From contig NC_044006.1 in NCBI RefSeq assembly GCF_900496995.4, positions 45,798,120 through 45,862,119 on the forward strand: a stretch of 64,000 nt of DNA. The letters run 5' to 3'. The notes under the pieces are model-generated. The model was not told the DNA's origin and did no database searches. It worked only from the letters and a program-made list of their open reading frames with translations. The position numbers and the translations under genes are program-made. Below are positions 12,801-27,999 of the stretch, one piece after another (positions within the stretch are counted from its first letter, which is position 1; every line of letters begins with the position of its first letter). Source of the stretch: Aquila chrysaetos chrysaetos (lineage: Eukaryota > Chordata > Aves > Accipitriformes > Accipitridae).

Positions 12801-14660
12801 TAAATGAGATGCACCGTACAATTTAACTACTCTTTTTGTAAGTTTTGTAAATGCAAAAGCCTTCAGAAAGATTTTTCAGAAAGAAACTGTGGGGTCTTCA
12901 GAGCATCTCTACTTTGGATTCATGCTTAAAGATGCCAAAATCTCTTTGCCTTTTGAAGTCCACTCATCATTTGTCAAAGGAAGTACTGAGGAAAATTTAT
13001 AGGATGTATCTGGTACTTTGGGCAAACATGAAAAGATTTATCAGAAACAGAAGAAACCATAGACTTTACTTTTATCATGTGCTTAAGGATCACAAAAAAA
13101 TATTTCACAACAATCAAATAGCTGGAATGGGTGTGGCTGGTCTGAAGCAGCATGAAAAGACAAGAAAATTTGTCTGTGCTGGGATCTTAAACTGCTGCTT
13201 GATGAGTATTTTGTATGATGATAATTTCTTTGCTGAAGTTGAGGGAAGGTGCTATGAGTGGCAGCTATGAGATGATCATGTACAGAGAGTCTGTCCCCAT
13301 TGCTGTTGGCAGCACCACAGAAGAGCCAACTGTGAAACACTGTTATCCATGTGAAGATGTGGAGACCACTCCCTTCGAGGGACCTTGGAGTTGAAAATAG
13401 TCCCAAAGGGTTCCTCAAATAGCTAAGAGAAGGCATCATCCTCGACCAGCTATGTCTCAAAGTTTTGTCTTGAAAAACAAGCAAGCTAGAAAATTACTGA
13501 GCTGTGATGAAGTTATTAAGGCTGCCAACTGAAGCATGCAAAAGAGTAATCTTAACAACCACCCCCCCACCCCGAGTGTATATGGCAAAGGGATTTTAAC
13601 TAACTAATTTAATTGCTTCCAAGACCTGCTGACTTGTTAAGTGTACAGATGGTGATGAAACAGCTCTGCTGAAGAAGTCCAGGTTCTCCTGTTGAGACTT
13701 GGAAGCACAATGCCAGAGCCTGCTCTGTGCTGCCAGCTTCCACTGAGCTGGGAAATATACAGATGCTATCCCACATAGGCACTACAGTCCTGAGGATCAC
13801 AGGAAAAAGCACAGAAAAAAACATCAATACTGTCTTGACTACTGTTTAAACAGTTTGCAGTAAATATGCTGGGGACCAAACACTAAACACACGGAGAAAA
13901 CAAATTTTTAAATACCTGCTTATTAGGGACACCCCATCCGTGCTGAGCATTAGACAAGGCAAGGGTGATCTGGGATCTTACCTTAATGCATATGCATAAA
14001 CCAGCTGGGTTATTGTCACAAAGACAGCCCTTAAGTCTACCATTTCCTAACTTCTGAATTATGTGGTTTTTCATATTGTGCTTTTTCAAGATAAGCTGTG
14101 TGTGTATAGTTTTAACATATGGCAGCCAAAGAATTCCAATGAGGAGATCCAGCCTTTCTATAAACCTGCTGAGAATTTTTCTCTTCCTTGAAAACCACAA
14201 AAGGTCTTGCCAGAGGTTACATCGATTTTTGTTTCAGTGTAGATTTCTCACTAGAGTAAGTGATTGCAAATCAAGACATCTTTCTGCTGTTACAAATTCA
14301 ACCTGGGAAAGTTTGGAGAGATTGATTAAACTTACCTTTCTGTCCATTCAGCTCATACTCCTTCCTGACCTACCTTTGATGCTTAAAATCTTCAGGGCCT
14401 AAATTCTTTCATGTTTCTGTCTAAATCCTGACATCATAAAACATTTAAGTGTATAACTCATGCCTAAGCTCCAGCACATTGCAGAAATATGATAGTATGT
14501 CTTCCCTCTCAATTCCTTTAAGGAGCCTATGTATGTGATGCTTTTCAAGCAAAACACACTGATTAAAGCCCATGTCTTCCCCTGTCCTTCATCACTGAGA
14601 AGTCAATGTTGAGAGCGCTTAAGCAGGATGGGGATATCCAAATGCAGATCTTTCCTCTGC
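6886..14660. other. Intergenic DNA, no gene recognised
   Basis: Mostly AT-rich. A small inverted repeat lies at 7610-7631 (aaccaggtg / cacctggtt, 4-base loop), followed by another direct copy. The longest reading frames, 12,851-13,270 on plus (139 codons) and 13,083-13,484 on minus (133 codons), overlap each other. Neither resembles a known domain and both have low-complexity composition, so neither is called as a gene. Confidence 0.55.
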
Positions 14661-14664
14661 CTGA

Positions 14665-14715
14665 TCTGTGTGTGGGATTTAAACCTATATCCTCTAACCA
14701 CTGCAAAGCTAGAGA
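14665..14715 (-). repeat. tRNA-derived SINE-like fragment (MIR-type head)
   Basis: The plus strand reads GGGATTTAAACCTATATCCTCTAACCACTGC. This resembles the reverse complement of a tRNA-derived SINE head, where a B-box-like GGGATTTGAACC is followed by TCTAACCACT. The body of the SINE is not clearly recognisable. The resemblance was judged by eye and could be chance. Confidence 0.3.
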
Positions 14716-17700
14716 TGTTCAGTTCTGATATCCTCTCAGCCTCTCTTGTCCTACTGTGTAAAAAATACTTAAATATTCATTGAACTTGGACAGAGTGCGG
14801 AAATGACTATATTTAGATCCCAACCTCTGCTCATACAGCTACTAATGTGTGTAAAGTGGATCACCTTCAACAAACAAAGACTCTGCTCAGCTTATTCTAT
14901 GGTCTAAGTGTAAGGGAGTTCTCTGGGGAGGAAAGCAATTTTATGTCAAAGCCTTGCTCTAAATCAGGTGTAAGGAGGACTTGAACGTAAGGATTCGATG
15001 CTTTTATTTCAGCTACGATGACAGCCTTCCTCTCTTGGCTTTTTTTAACACCACTTTGGCATTTACCCTACTTCTGAAAATGATTTGTGGCTGTGAAGTA
15101 TATGTTAAAGGAATCCTCTGTCCCTCTACTCAGAAATTTGCAGATGAACCACCTTTTACAAAAGAGTGGTTTACAAAAATCCTGTTTTTGCCTCGGAATT
15201 CCCTGTTGGCCAGTTTAAGTTGCCTCACATGCACCTGGCTGTCTTTTCTGAGCCTCCTGGGCTTCAGATATTTAAATGCACCCTGTCAGTTGCCTGGCAC
15301 TAACTTGGCTGTTGAAGATTGCCCATTTGTGCAACTGGGACTCAATTCCCCCATATGTGCTCAGGGCAGACAGGAGGCAGAGTGATGGCTCTAGTGGCTC
15401 TTTGAAGGCTGCAGGGACAGCGAGGGTGACACTGCCTCCTCGGTGGGGTAGCGAGCCCCGAGGGGGAAAGTGCTGGGAGCCCCAGGGCTCGGGTCCCAGA
15501 GGGTGGCACCAGGAAGGGCACGGCCCACCCCTCTCTCTGACAGCAGAACCCAGCCCTGCAAAATCAGGTGATTGTGCAAAAGCCAAGTAGAAAACATATG
15601 GAAAGAATGAAATCAGGGAACCTTGTAAAAAGACTGTATTTAGAAAGATGAAAAACATGGAGAACAACCTGAGAGGCTTAGCCTGAAGCAAAGGCTACGG
15701 GTACTGCCAACCTTTTCCTGTGCAAACTGAAACCCTTGACCAAGATTCGAGGTATGAGGTAGTTGTTAGCAATACTATGGCTAACCAATATCAGATTGGT
15801 ACACCTGCAATATTTCATTTTAGAAGGCCTGGTTTTAAGAAATAGAGTGAAGTTAGACTTCCAGAACTTCTCGCACTTGACAAATACTAATGAAAATAGT
15901 TTGGGTTCCTTAAAATTGTTATTCACATTTTTCTCTCCTGTTCCCATCTCTTCACATTCCCATAAGAAAGTGTGGTCTCCTAGGCCGTGTACCAAGAAGA
16001 AGCTTCAGCTCACCCCAGATAAACTCTGTCAGGATATTACCTCTCTGTTCCATTTGCTATTGCTCATTCCCTTTATTTGAAGAGAGGAATTGTGTCTTGC
16101 CCCAGTGAGTCTCCTCACCACAGTATAGCAAAAAGGAGCACTACACTTGAGCCAGTGCAGGGTGCCTTGCATCTTTTATGGTGATCACAAGCAAAATAAG
16201 AGCTGGCAAAGCCAATGTGGTGTTCATGGCATGGCTGCAAGCACTGCCACCGCAAGTGTCCGTGAATGTTTTGATCTGTGTGCATACCGCAAATATGAGT
16301 GAAGAAGTTTCTTTCTTTGAATATAATTGTCGGTCATCCTTCAAAGCATAAAAATGCTTTGGGATGGAGTAAATTGTAAGCATGCAATTAATTGAAGTAT
16401 TTCTTGCGGCTGACCTGCTCATTGGATTTCATCTGTTCTTATACTGCACATGCTTTTTTATTTTGCTTCCTGTTCTGTGCTTGTTTTATGATGTGTAAAT
16501 ACGTCACAGGAAGGCTATTGTCAAGGGATTCATGAAACTAACATTTTCTAATTAATAAACTAAGATTCAATAGTGGGTTACACCTAATCTTTCTGAGATC
16601 CAACTTGGAACTTTTAAAATTGGTAACTGTACATCATCAGTGAATAAAGCTAACAATGATTCATCCTCCTTAAATAAATCATGTTTCTCTTCCATAGGCA
16701 AATTTAAGAATTTTGCTTATATAACCAAAACTAAGAGAATTTTTTTATGCAAAAAAGATTAATGTTTGATAAAGTAGCACACATAAATTAAACAAACGAA
16801 GTGAACAGAACATATGTTAAAAAAACACAGATAAAACCCCCCAAACTATTAAAATTGAAATACCTTGTTCAGGCCAAAATATATTTCAGCCTTGAAAAGG
16901 AATGGGTAGTGTCAACATTAAGCTTTCAGCTAGTGCACCTGAAATGCAGTAAATATGTTTTGCTATTATCTGTACCTGTCTGAACTTGTTGTACTATTCC
17001 AGGGCTGCTCTCCACACTAGTATGTCTGATGTCTTTGCTTTAAAACAACCAGCCTGTATTGTGGGAAATAAACAGGTCTGTGGCACACCTACTTAATTTT
17101 TTTGTTACGCCTGCGTTATCAGAGAAGGAATGTACACATAGCAACCTCTCCTGTTTTCTGTTAAAGTAGAGTGACTATAGAATTCTTTCTGGATTACTCT
17201 GCAATCTGCAAGAACAAGCAATTACAGTAGGTACAAGGTATTACCTATCAAACCCAGTGTACTTATCGTGTAAGCAGTGAGTGCTTACATGATAGCCATG
17301 GTCTGTAACTTCGTTATCTAAAACCCTGCTAAATGTTTTAAAGACCCTTTCACAGGGTTCCCCACCAGTATGAAAAAAAAAAAAAATATTGTCAGCAGAT
17401 TATATGTAACAGCTGTGTTTTTAGCAGGTCTGGGCACTGAAAACTGCCAAAGATAATGGTTTATGAGACCCAAACTAATTCTTCACTTAAAAGCACAGTG
17501 GGCATTCTATTACTCAATGCAACTAAAACAAAACCTTTTGCTTCAATAACATAATTGAAAACATCAGAAAAAATAAACAAGTTAGTCATCTAAAATGAAT
17601 GCAAGCCATCTTTGATCCTCGGTTTGACAGTTCCAGGAGCACGTTTCATTCTGATCTAAATTACACTGGGACATCTAAGTTTTTACACTGTAGTGTTTTT

Positions 17701-20700
17701 TTCAGCTCATTAAAAATAAACATTAATAATCACTTCCCATGTTGAAAGCTGACTATTTCTTCTTGCTTTATAGCCAAATCCTTACCCATGATAGAACTTT
17801 AGCGTTTATGCTGTTGCCCCTTTGTTGAATTAATATTACCTCATTACCTTAATAATAAGTATATTTCTCGAAGGGCATTTAATTCTTTATAGGCTATTCC
17901 AGGATTTCTATCGGCCACTTATTCAGCAATCATATTTTTGTACATACACTGAGATAAATCTGATAAATTGAGCTTAATTTTCCGTGTGTGTAAGATACAA
18001 AAGAGTTGTTTAACCACAGTGGACAGACACCAGGTGTGCATGAGGGTTCGGGCTCTTGTAAAATTACTTTTCAGCTCTCCTAGGAGTTTTCAGAGCCTCT
18101 TCCACTTACATTTGTAACCCTTTAGAGCCGGGACTAAATTCAGTCAATAGTACCCAATTTCTCCACATAGGTGAGCCTGTGATTCCCCTGGCAGTGGTGT
18201 GCAAGGAGTTCCTCCCAGGTCACCCTTTGCCCACAGAGTGCCCTGAAACCTCCTTTATTTCCTGTGTCAACCAGGCAAGACGACTTTCTCACTCCTCTCC
18301 TAACTCCTACAGATGTGCTCTGGGACTGGTGGAGGATTGGGTACAGGGAGCTGAAAGACATTCAGACAGAAGAAAAAGAGCGGGGACAGTTTATCACATT
18401 ATCAGCAGCTGATGGAGAGCTTGTTCTTGCCCAAGAAGTTATGTGTTCCCTGTAAAGTACAGGCATATTACTAAGTATAATTAAAAAAAAAAACCATATG
18501 TATCTTTGCAATGGCATATGATGCATAAACCACCTATTCTTGAGCCTCCATCTCAAAAAATCTTAAGCTCAGCATCTTCCCTGAGATAACATCTGTCCTT
18601 CATTATCTTCACATGCAGGCTTCTCTCTGATGTGTTTGTGAATAGCTCTTTTTTTTCTGTGATAACCCTGACATTACAGGACTCTCACTTATATTAGAAA
18701 ACAAGGGTTCTTTTTGTTGAATTACTAGTACTGAGTCTTTCAGAGTTATGTTTTTAATGAAAGTTTCCATAGATGGTGGATTTTACTTGGATGGCATTAT
18801 ACTTCCATAAAAACAGTAGGTCTTTATTGTTTCCATATATACCTCTTGCAGTTGTTTTTTGAGCTGGTCACAGGAAAAGCTGATGTCATGTAAAGCTTCT
18901 ATGAAGGGACCCTTCCAAAATTTTTGGATCATTGTCACAGAAATAGAACAGAGAAGAAAAGTGTCTGAAAGACCAGAGAAATTTTTACTAACTCACCTTT
19001 CTCATATTGAGGTACAAGGCTCAGCTTAGCTATTCCTGGTCATGCTTACACTCACATGAGCCACAGAAAAACCAGTGAGTGTAGTGCTCTCTCTAGCCAT
19101 GGTTAATTTCAGTGCTAGGTTTTAATTTCACCTTTAGTGTCTGCACATAAAACTTCCAGACACCTACATATAGTGAATTCTAGGACAGTGTATAGCACTA
19201 GCATAACAGATACAAGTCCTATCAACTTCCTATTCCCTTGATTAAACTGAGGATGAATTGTATCTGTAGTTTCAGTTTAACAGTGTCAGGTGTGTAGGAT
19301 CTCAGGGTCCATGTATCTGGAGAAGATATGAAGGTGCTACTGTTTTCCAAACTTTCTGAAGATACTAAAACAGCTACATGAAATAATTTTGATGCTATTA
19401 GGCAAGGGTAAGAATTTCCCATAGTAACTTAGGGAGATGGGCTGGGTTCATCTCATATGACTTTAGGCATGTAAGTAACAGTCTCTGTGTGTAAGCTGGT
19501 TGCCTGGGCTTCTTCTGCAGGCACTAGAAAGAGATAAGAACATCTATGGGGCAATTTATCTCACTTGACTTAACAGGCCTCAGCAGCCTTTGGATCTACA
19601 TAGCGGCCACAGTTTTGGGAATAAAATTGTGGTAGGCACCTTTAAAAATGTACCCATACCAACTATGTTGCCACAAAGCAAGGGAGTCTGTGCTTAGATA
19701 TACTTAAAAATCCATCCTTCTCATTGGCATCAGTGGATGGATAGCATGATTCACAACATGATGGAATAAGTGACACGAATGAGGCAAGAAGTGAAAGAAA
19801 TGTTAAGCATATCTTCTCCCTGTGCTTGAGACTGTTATATATACTTCAGCAGCAGTGTGCATGGTACTTTGCAGGCGTAAGAGAGCTCCCAGGGAATTTA
19901 CCATCTAAGGTTATTTGTCAGTGCTTTACATGAAACTACTAAACTTGGCAGGATCCATATTCTTTTCTGATATTACGAGGGATAAAATAAGCAGCCAGGG
20001 ATCCCACAGACTGAGTAATGCTGAAAGAAGGTGTTTTATACTGTAAATCTGGCACCCTCCTCTTCTGTATCTTGAAAGTCGAGACGCATCTGGTCTCAAG
20101 ATGGCCTGGAGTGGAAGTGGACATCATGGTCATGTATAAAATTCCTCTATCTCAGCTTGAGAACTTGGCTGCTCCCGAGCCACAGGTGGTCCTCTGTTGG
20201 GGACACCGCCTCTTGCCAGGAGCCCTTAGCCGAGATGGGAGAAAGGAAAGCTCCAGTTTCCTGTTTTTTTGAACTGAAGTGTCAATGACCATTATTTATT
20301 AACTGACAAAGGGGCCTTTTTTTCCTCCCTTTTAATTAGAAACTACAACAACTTGCTTTTCAAAGCTGAAAATACTTGAAATGATCCCAAGTCATATTCC
20401 AAAACCACTAGCCTAAAGCTGGCAGTTAGAAGCCTAATGAAATCTGATCGACTGGCTGAGCCCTCCTTTTCCTACACACATACTCACATGCACACACACG
20501 CTCCCCTTGCCCCAGCACCACAAAAAAGACCCCAGACAAGACGACCACATTCCTTTTGAACAGCCATCTACATTTGTTATGCAGCGGACAACTTGGGATC
20601 TATCCATGAGAGATTACACGTACTGCTTTGAGAAGCAAAACCTCCTTCACGAAACCTCCCAAAGCAGACTAAGAAAAGCACATTCATTTCACAGGCTATT

Positions 20701-23700
20701 TTTAATTTCATTCCAGGCTCATCACAGGGCTTTATAATCCTCTTCTGTGGGGAATATCTTCATAGTTTGAACTCCTCTTTAGCGGGGTAGATTTAGCATT
20801 TGCTGTGGGAGGGGAAAGGCTAAATGAAGCTGCACTGAGTTGCAGCAGCTGCTCTATCACAGGCTCTCTCCTTCCCCGTTTTAGCATGATTGCTATTCTA
20901 GCAAAGGCCTCTGCAGCACACACACACACCAGCTCACAAGATGTGAGGTTTGTTTTTTTTAATGGCAGAGTTTGACAGACAGCTTGCTGCTGAGGTTCAG
21001 CCAGATACAGCTGGTCAAAGCAATGCTGCTCATTTACATCTGTCTCCCATGCACTGAGTTCTGTCAGGTTTTATTTGTCATGGATGGAGTTAATTGCGAA
21101 ATGGTCGATACTGAGAGAATATGGAAGATACAACATAAAACAAGCATCTGTTCTATGAGAAAAAATGAAATGCTGACACAAAGCTGGCCTAAAGCTCAAG
21201 CAGCTTAAATGGCTGCATAGGCCCCATGTGTTTGAGTGCTCCAGGATTATTTAGTCTGTCCCATCTAGTCCTCCTCCTAGCAAGTTCCTCTGCAATAGCC
21301 TGGCCACGGAAACAGCTTCTGAGTCTGTTCTTGCACTGTGGCATCACAAAGGGTGCTTGAAGATTGTGGTAGGACACAGATAAGTCAGACTATGCCACAG
21401 GGGTATAAACAGTGGTAAGGTTAGAGCTGGTGTACAGCTGAACGGGTTTGAGGAAGAGGGACTTGTGGGGATGGGGAGTAGGCAGAAGGTGGGGAGGTTG
21501 GAGGTGCACCAGCCATGAGAAAACATAGAAAAATACTTTCTAAATGTGCAGTAGGGACTTCTTGAATTTTGCTTAAGGCATGCCCCCATCACCTCAAGCC
21601 TATCTGGTGTGGATGGCCTATGCTTCTTTTGAACAGGAATGCCTGTCTGCAGTGTGCTTCCTTAAACTGGGGTCAGATAATCTGTGTGTCATCCAGTTGT
21701 TCTTCTTCAGCAGGACCACTGTTAGCTGGTCACAGAGCCCTCATCGTATATATGCCACCAAGGGGAAAATAATTTTAAACTTTTCTGAAGACATTATGAT
21801 GCCCAGAAGTTTCCACAAGGAAAATATTTTATCTGTCTGAAAGCATGGAAAAAACTCTTCTCTATAGACTTTCAGTCAATGACTGCCTCTAGAAAATGAT
21901 GGTTTGTAGGAATACATAAAAGTGGCATGTGGCACTTCTCACACAGTATAAAGACCTTTTCCAAAAGCACACTATTTATTAGAAATCATGTTTCATTTCC
22001 ATTTGCACAAAGTTTTATCATGTGTTGTTATATCTATGCTTGATTATATTATGTTTGATGTCTCTGTCCATGAAAACGAGTTTCAAATGAGAAACTTTCA
22101 AGGATACCCATATTCTGTATAGTTGGAGTATACTTTTTCCTATGCTAGCCTTTCTATAGGCACAGAACCATCAATGTCTGCAAAATATTCACAACACACC
22201 ACACAATGCATATGCCAAGGCATACACTTAGATCCTATTGATTCAACTGAGACTTCAGAATTGTAAGTTAAACACACACTTAACCTCTTTGCAAAATGGT
22301 GCCTCAAATACTTTTAAAAGCCTACCTCTTTCACACCAAAGGGTCATAATAATTTGGAGCTAGTGATGCCACTTCTGAGTACTTTGATCTGCGTAGCAAA
22401 CTCCTCCTTGTTGTCTGCTGCACATCTGTTTATCTTCTCACCCCAGTTGCACTCCATGAAAGCCTATGGGCTCTCTGAAGTCCTACTCATTTAGGTGGGA
22501 TGCAGCAGAAATGCAGTCCTGACCCATCAGAAAAGTGAAAAACATTGACACTCTTGAGTCAGGAGTTAGAAACTGTACCAGATGTGAAGAGGAACAAATT
22601 GCAGCTAATTGCAGAAAACTGCCAGCAGTCCACAGAAAGATGCAGAACTCAAACAGGAAATGCCACAAACTTCAGGAACAGAAAAAATTCCTCTAGCCCA
22701 TGGTGTCTTTACAGCCTTTCTCTAAACCCAACCTCTAGTCCTTTTAATGTCAGGTTAGCTACCCCTTTGCTTCTTTTGTGTGTATCATTCTTTGCTACTT
22801 TTTTTCACAATCCCTTTCCCATCACCCTCCTTACCTCCAACAATATACAAGCAAATAAATAAGCAGTGACTGTGACCTCTCTCTGACTTTGTTCTGCTTT
22901 CCATAGAAACATGGTACAGGCTGATGCTTGAGCAGAATTCATTATAATTTTAATCCTCTTGAAACAAATATTTCCCTGTTTTTGTCACCTGGAGCCTTAG
23001 GATAAATTTAGGATCAAGAATATGCTGTCTATATTTGTTTGCATTGTTTTTAAGATCTTTATGACTATTTGGTTTTATTTGTATATAGTGTATTGTCCAC
23101 TACCAAAAAGAGAAGGTGGTGTCTCTGTGGAGTCATACCTATCTGTGGTAAATCATTAATTTTTCTGTGCTTCAGAAGTTTGGAATTCTCTCCCATGTTC
23201 AGGGAGTCAAACCCCTTCAGCAGATCAGCTTCACCATTTTCCTGAACAGAAGAGGCAATATTGAACCTGCCTCTATCACTAACTGGTTTTTCCTTTGTCT
23301 TTGAAGTATCATCATATGGAAGCCTGTACAAACAAAAGATTTTTTTCTTAATTTCCCCATCTTTTTATGGGAGCAATTCTCCACCCTTTCTGTTCATATC
23401 ATTTCTCTCACATCAGCAGTTCCAGAATAAGAAAATTTGCCCAGTTTGCCAAAGATACGTGAAACTCTGCCACATCCATAGAAGGGCAGCTTTTTCACAT
23501 CGATAAAGCACTTGACACGTAGTAGGTAGACCGTGTGAAGGGTGTCACACACCAAAACTGCGTGACCGAGCACAGGACTACAAATATTACTATTCCACAG
23601 TATTCACAACTCCATTCTAAATGCAATAGGTAACTAGTTTTGGACATTTTGCCAGGTGTTTTCCCAAGGAACTTATGGATTTGCCTGGAAGAAGTGAACT

Positions 23701-26700
23701 GGATTGCTAGACTATGTCAATTAGTGCTTTTTGAAATCCTGCATTGGACTCCACATAGTGAGTGTGTGCTTGTGGGTTCCACTGTAAGGTAATGGAAGGC
23801 CAGGTCTCAGCTTGTCCAGCTGGAAAATGTCAATATTTATACTTCCTTGTCTACATTAGAAATTCATAACACATTAATTTAGAGCACATTAATGTAGGTG
23901 CTCAATGTGTACCAATTTATTTGGGCCCATAAATACAATTTCTTGTTTCTAAGAAATCAGAAGAAGGATTAAACAAATAAAAATGAGTAAGTGTACTTTG
24001 AATTTTCCCATGCTTTAATAGTGGAAGAAAGAGCTTTAAATGTGTAGTTATTTCTAGGACTTGTAATACCAAGTCTGAGATCAAGCAATTTAAAAGAACA
24101 TAAAATTTATTGGAACCATGTTTAGCTTGTTCTTAAAAACCAACATTTTGGCTTATAAGCTCAGATCATTTTCATGGGAAATTAATACCTACTGCTAATA
24201 GCTGGATTCAATTTCTAAGAAATTACTCCAGAAGCAATCTTCTGATACACAGTTAAAGATCACTTGTGGATTTATCACATGGCCCAGATTTAAATTTGAT
24301 CAGGTTCCCTAGTGTCTTCATTTGCATTAGTGAGAGCTAATTCCAGAATTAAGGGGCTTAGTTAGTTGCAAATTTTTGAAGGACAGAGATGATGTTGATT
24401 ATTGCATGAACAAAGCCTAGGATTTTTGAAGAATTTAGGGGAATTAAAGACCCAGCTTGCGGTGGAATGTAGACACCTAAAGCTCCTAAAGCTTATTTAT
24501 ATTATGACTAAAAGATGTTTTGTTACAGAGTTACCTCCTTCCAGAAATGTCATGCTAGCTATTAGTTAAGTTTTGACCAGAGACCTCTATTGTAAGCAGG
24601 AACATGAGAAGTGCATGACCTGTATGTAGCACTGTCTTTCTGGGATCTCCAGCCACAACCCATTAACAAAAATGCCAGGCATGGCAGTATGAAGCATTTA
24701 CCTGTGCCAGGGAAAAGTTCCTTGTTTCACATCATGCTGTCTTAATAGATTATGGGTATGAGCAGAACAGGGACAGCTGAGAAGAGGCAAACTCAAGGTA
24801 ATGGTCAGTGGGTGCACATCAGCTTCTGCCACCCCAGTAATGGTGTAATGGTCTCAGCTATTAGAACATGTTAGTGATGTTCTCTCCATCCACCAAGAAC
24901 TGCCTCAACAAAACCTCAGGAAGAGATGGGAGAAAGAAAAATAGTAGTTTAAACATGGGGGAGAGTATCATAGAAAGGCCTTCAACTATCCTTTTTCATT
25001 TGACACGCTGCTGCTGAATCCTCAAGCTTCCTTTTAAAGTGTAGCTTTCAGTTGAAAACATGGCACTGTGCAATCCTGTATTTTGGGTATAGAAGAAAAA
25101 AGGTGTACCTTAATGCTTATTTTAGCCAGTTTTTAAAAATCAAGCCGTGGTGTTTCTACCTTACATGTTATTGTCTGCAACAGAGTTCTGCATGCCAGTT
25201 TGTGATACCATTCACAGCTCTAAACCACCATTCTCCTCAACTGTGCTGGCTGAGGCACTGGGAGCTGTAAGGTCAATTAGGTGCCAGTATTTGAACTTGG
25301 TGGTTGCTAGCAGTGCACATGGATGAACAAGATTAAAAGTACTAAGTAGCTCTTTCAGTTGCTCCCCCGAATCCTGGGTAGCCAAGAAGAGCAACTGCTT
25401 GGTGAAGTTCAAGGTCAAGCAATATTTCAGTCAAACATGGTGATCTAAAGTAAAGGGGAAAAATGTCTCTGGCAGGAGAATAAGTTTGGTGATGGGGGAC
25501 AGGAGTGTGAGATGAGTCTTCCCACTGCCATATAGTGCAGTAATTTTTGGGGTGGACAAGCTGTGCAATGTATTGTTTATTGCATTAATTTTATTGGTGA
25601 GGTTTAATAGTGTGTCATATGTAAACTCATGGGATTATTCAGCTCACACTGTCCCATAACAAGGGAACTTTTTTAGCTGTAACTAATAATTACAGAGCTG
25701 GAGTTCTGGTCCAGATCACAAAGAAATTATTAATATAACATTCACCAGATGAGGGCAAGCTGACCACCCATCTCCACTCAGTCACAGGCGACGGTCAGAA
25801 ATCCTCAGACACATCAGCATCGTTATGTCCAAGGTGCAAATGTAGAACTGGGAATAAATGCCACAGTAAAGTTGACTCTGGTTACTTTATGTGCCAGCTC
25901 AGGCCAGGTTGCTGTGCCAACCATCACAGTGTATTTTCCCTTGACTTGGATCGCTAGCAGTAGCATCTTATGAACTGGTCTGGTCTGTGTTACTGATTGA
26001 AAGAACAAATAGGAACCAACAATGTTTTGGACATATTTTTAAATCATGCTTGGTAAAAACCAAAATGGTTAACATACACACTCTCACTTCAGATTATGTT
26101 TCAGATTGAGCTGACACCTCTCTCTTTCCATTTACTTTAAAATCAAGTAATAAATCATTGACATGCTTCAAATGAGCAGCTGGCTAGCCCTATTATTTTC
26201 CTCGAGATGAAAAAACCCGCAAAACAAAACCTAATAGCCAAAACAGAACTAGTTTAGTTGCAATACAATAGACTAAGTTTTTGGCTGTAAACCCTACTTG
26301 TGGTGTACTATAGTGTTAGTTAAGACAAAAATGAATATGGTTGTTTTAAAGCATATACACACAAAAAAGAGCCCCAAACCTTATTCATTTTGGATGTGTT
26401 TGTGCTTATCTAACCATAATGGTTAAAACTATTTTGGCAGTGTAACAGTGCATTATATAGTGCATTGCTTTTTGTTTTGGAAAATGAAAACTGCTAAGAT
26501 ATTGTGGTTTGGAAGCTGTCTTCAGAGTGTGTACGGTGTTTCTCACAGCGTACACTTTCACTGCATTTTTGTTTTGTCAATGGATTACAGACTTCTCATA
26601 CAGTTAGACTTCTATGTACCTTTTTAAAGCCCCTTAAAAAGTGTAGGCAGAGTCTCAACTGGTTTTATTTGAGTCAATCCTCTGATACCAGGAGAGTTAT

Positions 26701-27990
26701 GTATCATACCATAATAAAATTAATAATAGTGTATTATACCAGCCCAGGAGCTGGGGTTTTTTTATTCATTATTATCAAATTTTTTGATTCCTCACTTAAT
26801 AACTAAATATATATCCCTCACCTTTCCTTAAAGAAGGTTTCCTATCTATAAAAAGATATCTCTTTCTGAGATTTATTGAATAAATAAAAGAGAATTAAAT
26901 TCCGCAATCTTTTTTTATTGTGTGTAGTGTCTGATGCCAAGACACATACAGAACCAGTAAACAGAGAGAAAGGTGAATAATACAAAGGAATTCAAGGGGA
27001 AATGATGAGAGTGGCAGGGCCCGACTCTGATGGGATTGCAACAGCAACAACAAAACCAGGTTTTATACTAGGAAAGGATTGGAATGTCTATAGCACACGG
27101 CTTAGGTTATTTTTTCAGCACGTTGAATATACAGAGAGCTATGATGAGGCATAGTGTCAGGATGGAGCTGGAGCCTAACACTTACTTGGGGTTGGGAACA
27201 CTTTTGAGTAGTTTTATGCATATGGACACTGGGGCCATCAGAGTTGTACCTGAGTCCTGCTTTGCCTGGAGACCTGGAAGGTGGACTGGGGTTACCACTG
27301 GGGTGTTGATGGATTGTATGTGCTGTTCTCACCAGTACTTTCAGCTCTTACAGTTGTGTTTTAATTACTTCTCATGTCTTTAAATCAGGATTTATCTTGC
27401 ACTCAGTGTGCTGGGTGGTGACGGGGAGACTCCTTGTCTGTTTTGTTCAAAATGAATACAAGTGTGGTGAGATTCCACGGATTACTAGGGGAAAAATAAG
27501 ATGTTTCCATCCAAAGGTTATAGCGAAGGTACGGACCCTGTCAGGTCTCCATGGGCCAGACCTCTTCATTTCCTGGTGTGGTCCCAGTGGTAATCCCTAA
27601 CTTGGGATACATAAATTTAGTTTGAGGAATGTTTCACGGATTTCTGTATTTCCTCCCCTTCCCAGATAAAATGGCGAGCTGCCATTTAAGCCCATCTCAG
27701 TGCCTTTTTCATCCTCTTTTCCTCCCACTTGTTTATCACTATCAGTGGAACAGTGGCTTGAGCAAGAAATAACTGATAACTTCTAAAAGGAATAAAAAAG
27801 TTCTTTGTTCATTTTTATCTCAGGACAGAAAGACTGGTGAAAGTACAAGGAAATAAATGACTAACTTATTAAAGCGCTTGTCAAAGAGAATGGGCTCCCA
27901 TTCTGTATAGTCCAACGTGTGAGTTGAGAGGAAATGTGGAAATATTTTTCTAGTGGAAAAATACTATCTCCAAGACAGTCATTAAAGTGA
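14716..27990. other. Intergenic DNA, no gene recognised
   Basis: AT-rich with short reading frames on both strands that overlap each other and lack recognisable domains. One GC-rich patch at about 15,395-15,550 is listed separately. A CA-rich stretch lies near 20,475-20,500 and short A-runs are scattered (for example about 17,371-17,384 and 18,482-18,493). Nothing else was identified. Confidence 0.55.
15395..15550. other. Small GC/CpG-richer patch
   Basis: About 150 bases of clearly higher GC content with about six CpG dinucleotides, in otherwise CpG-poor AT-rich DNA. Open reading frames cross it on both strands, but GC-rich DNA has few stop codons and none shows a domain. It could be a small regulatory element, a decayed repeat or a non-coding exon. 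No function is assigned. Confidence 0.35.
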
Positions 27991-27999
27991 ACAGAGGCC

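Noticed and set aside
12851..13270. 139-codon plus-strand open frame, with a 133-codon frame overlapping on the minus strand
   Set aside because: No recognisable domain, low-information composition and two opposing frames over the same DNA; lengths are compatible with chance in 64 kb.
15272..15691. Overlapping open frames of about 100-139 codons on both strands
   Set aside because: They result from a local GC-rich patch with few stop codons; no domain and no convincing splice sites.
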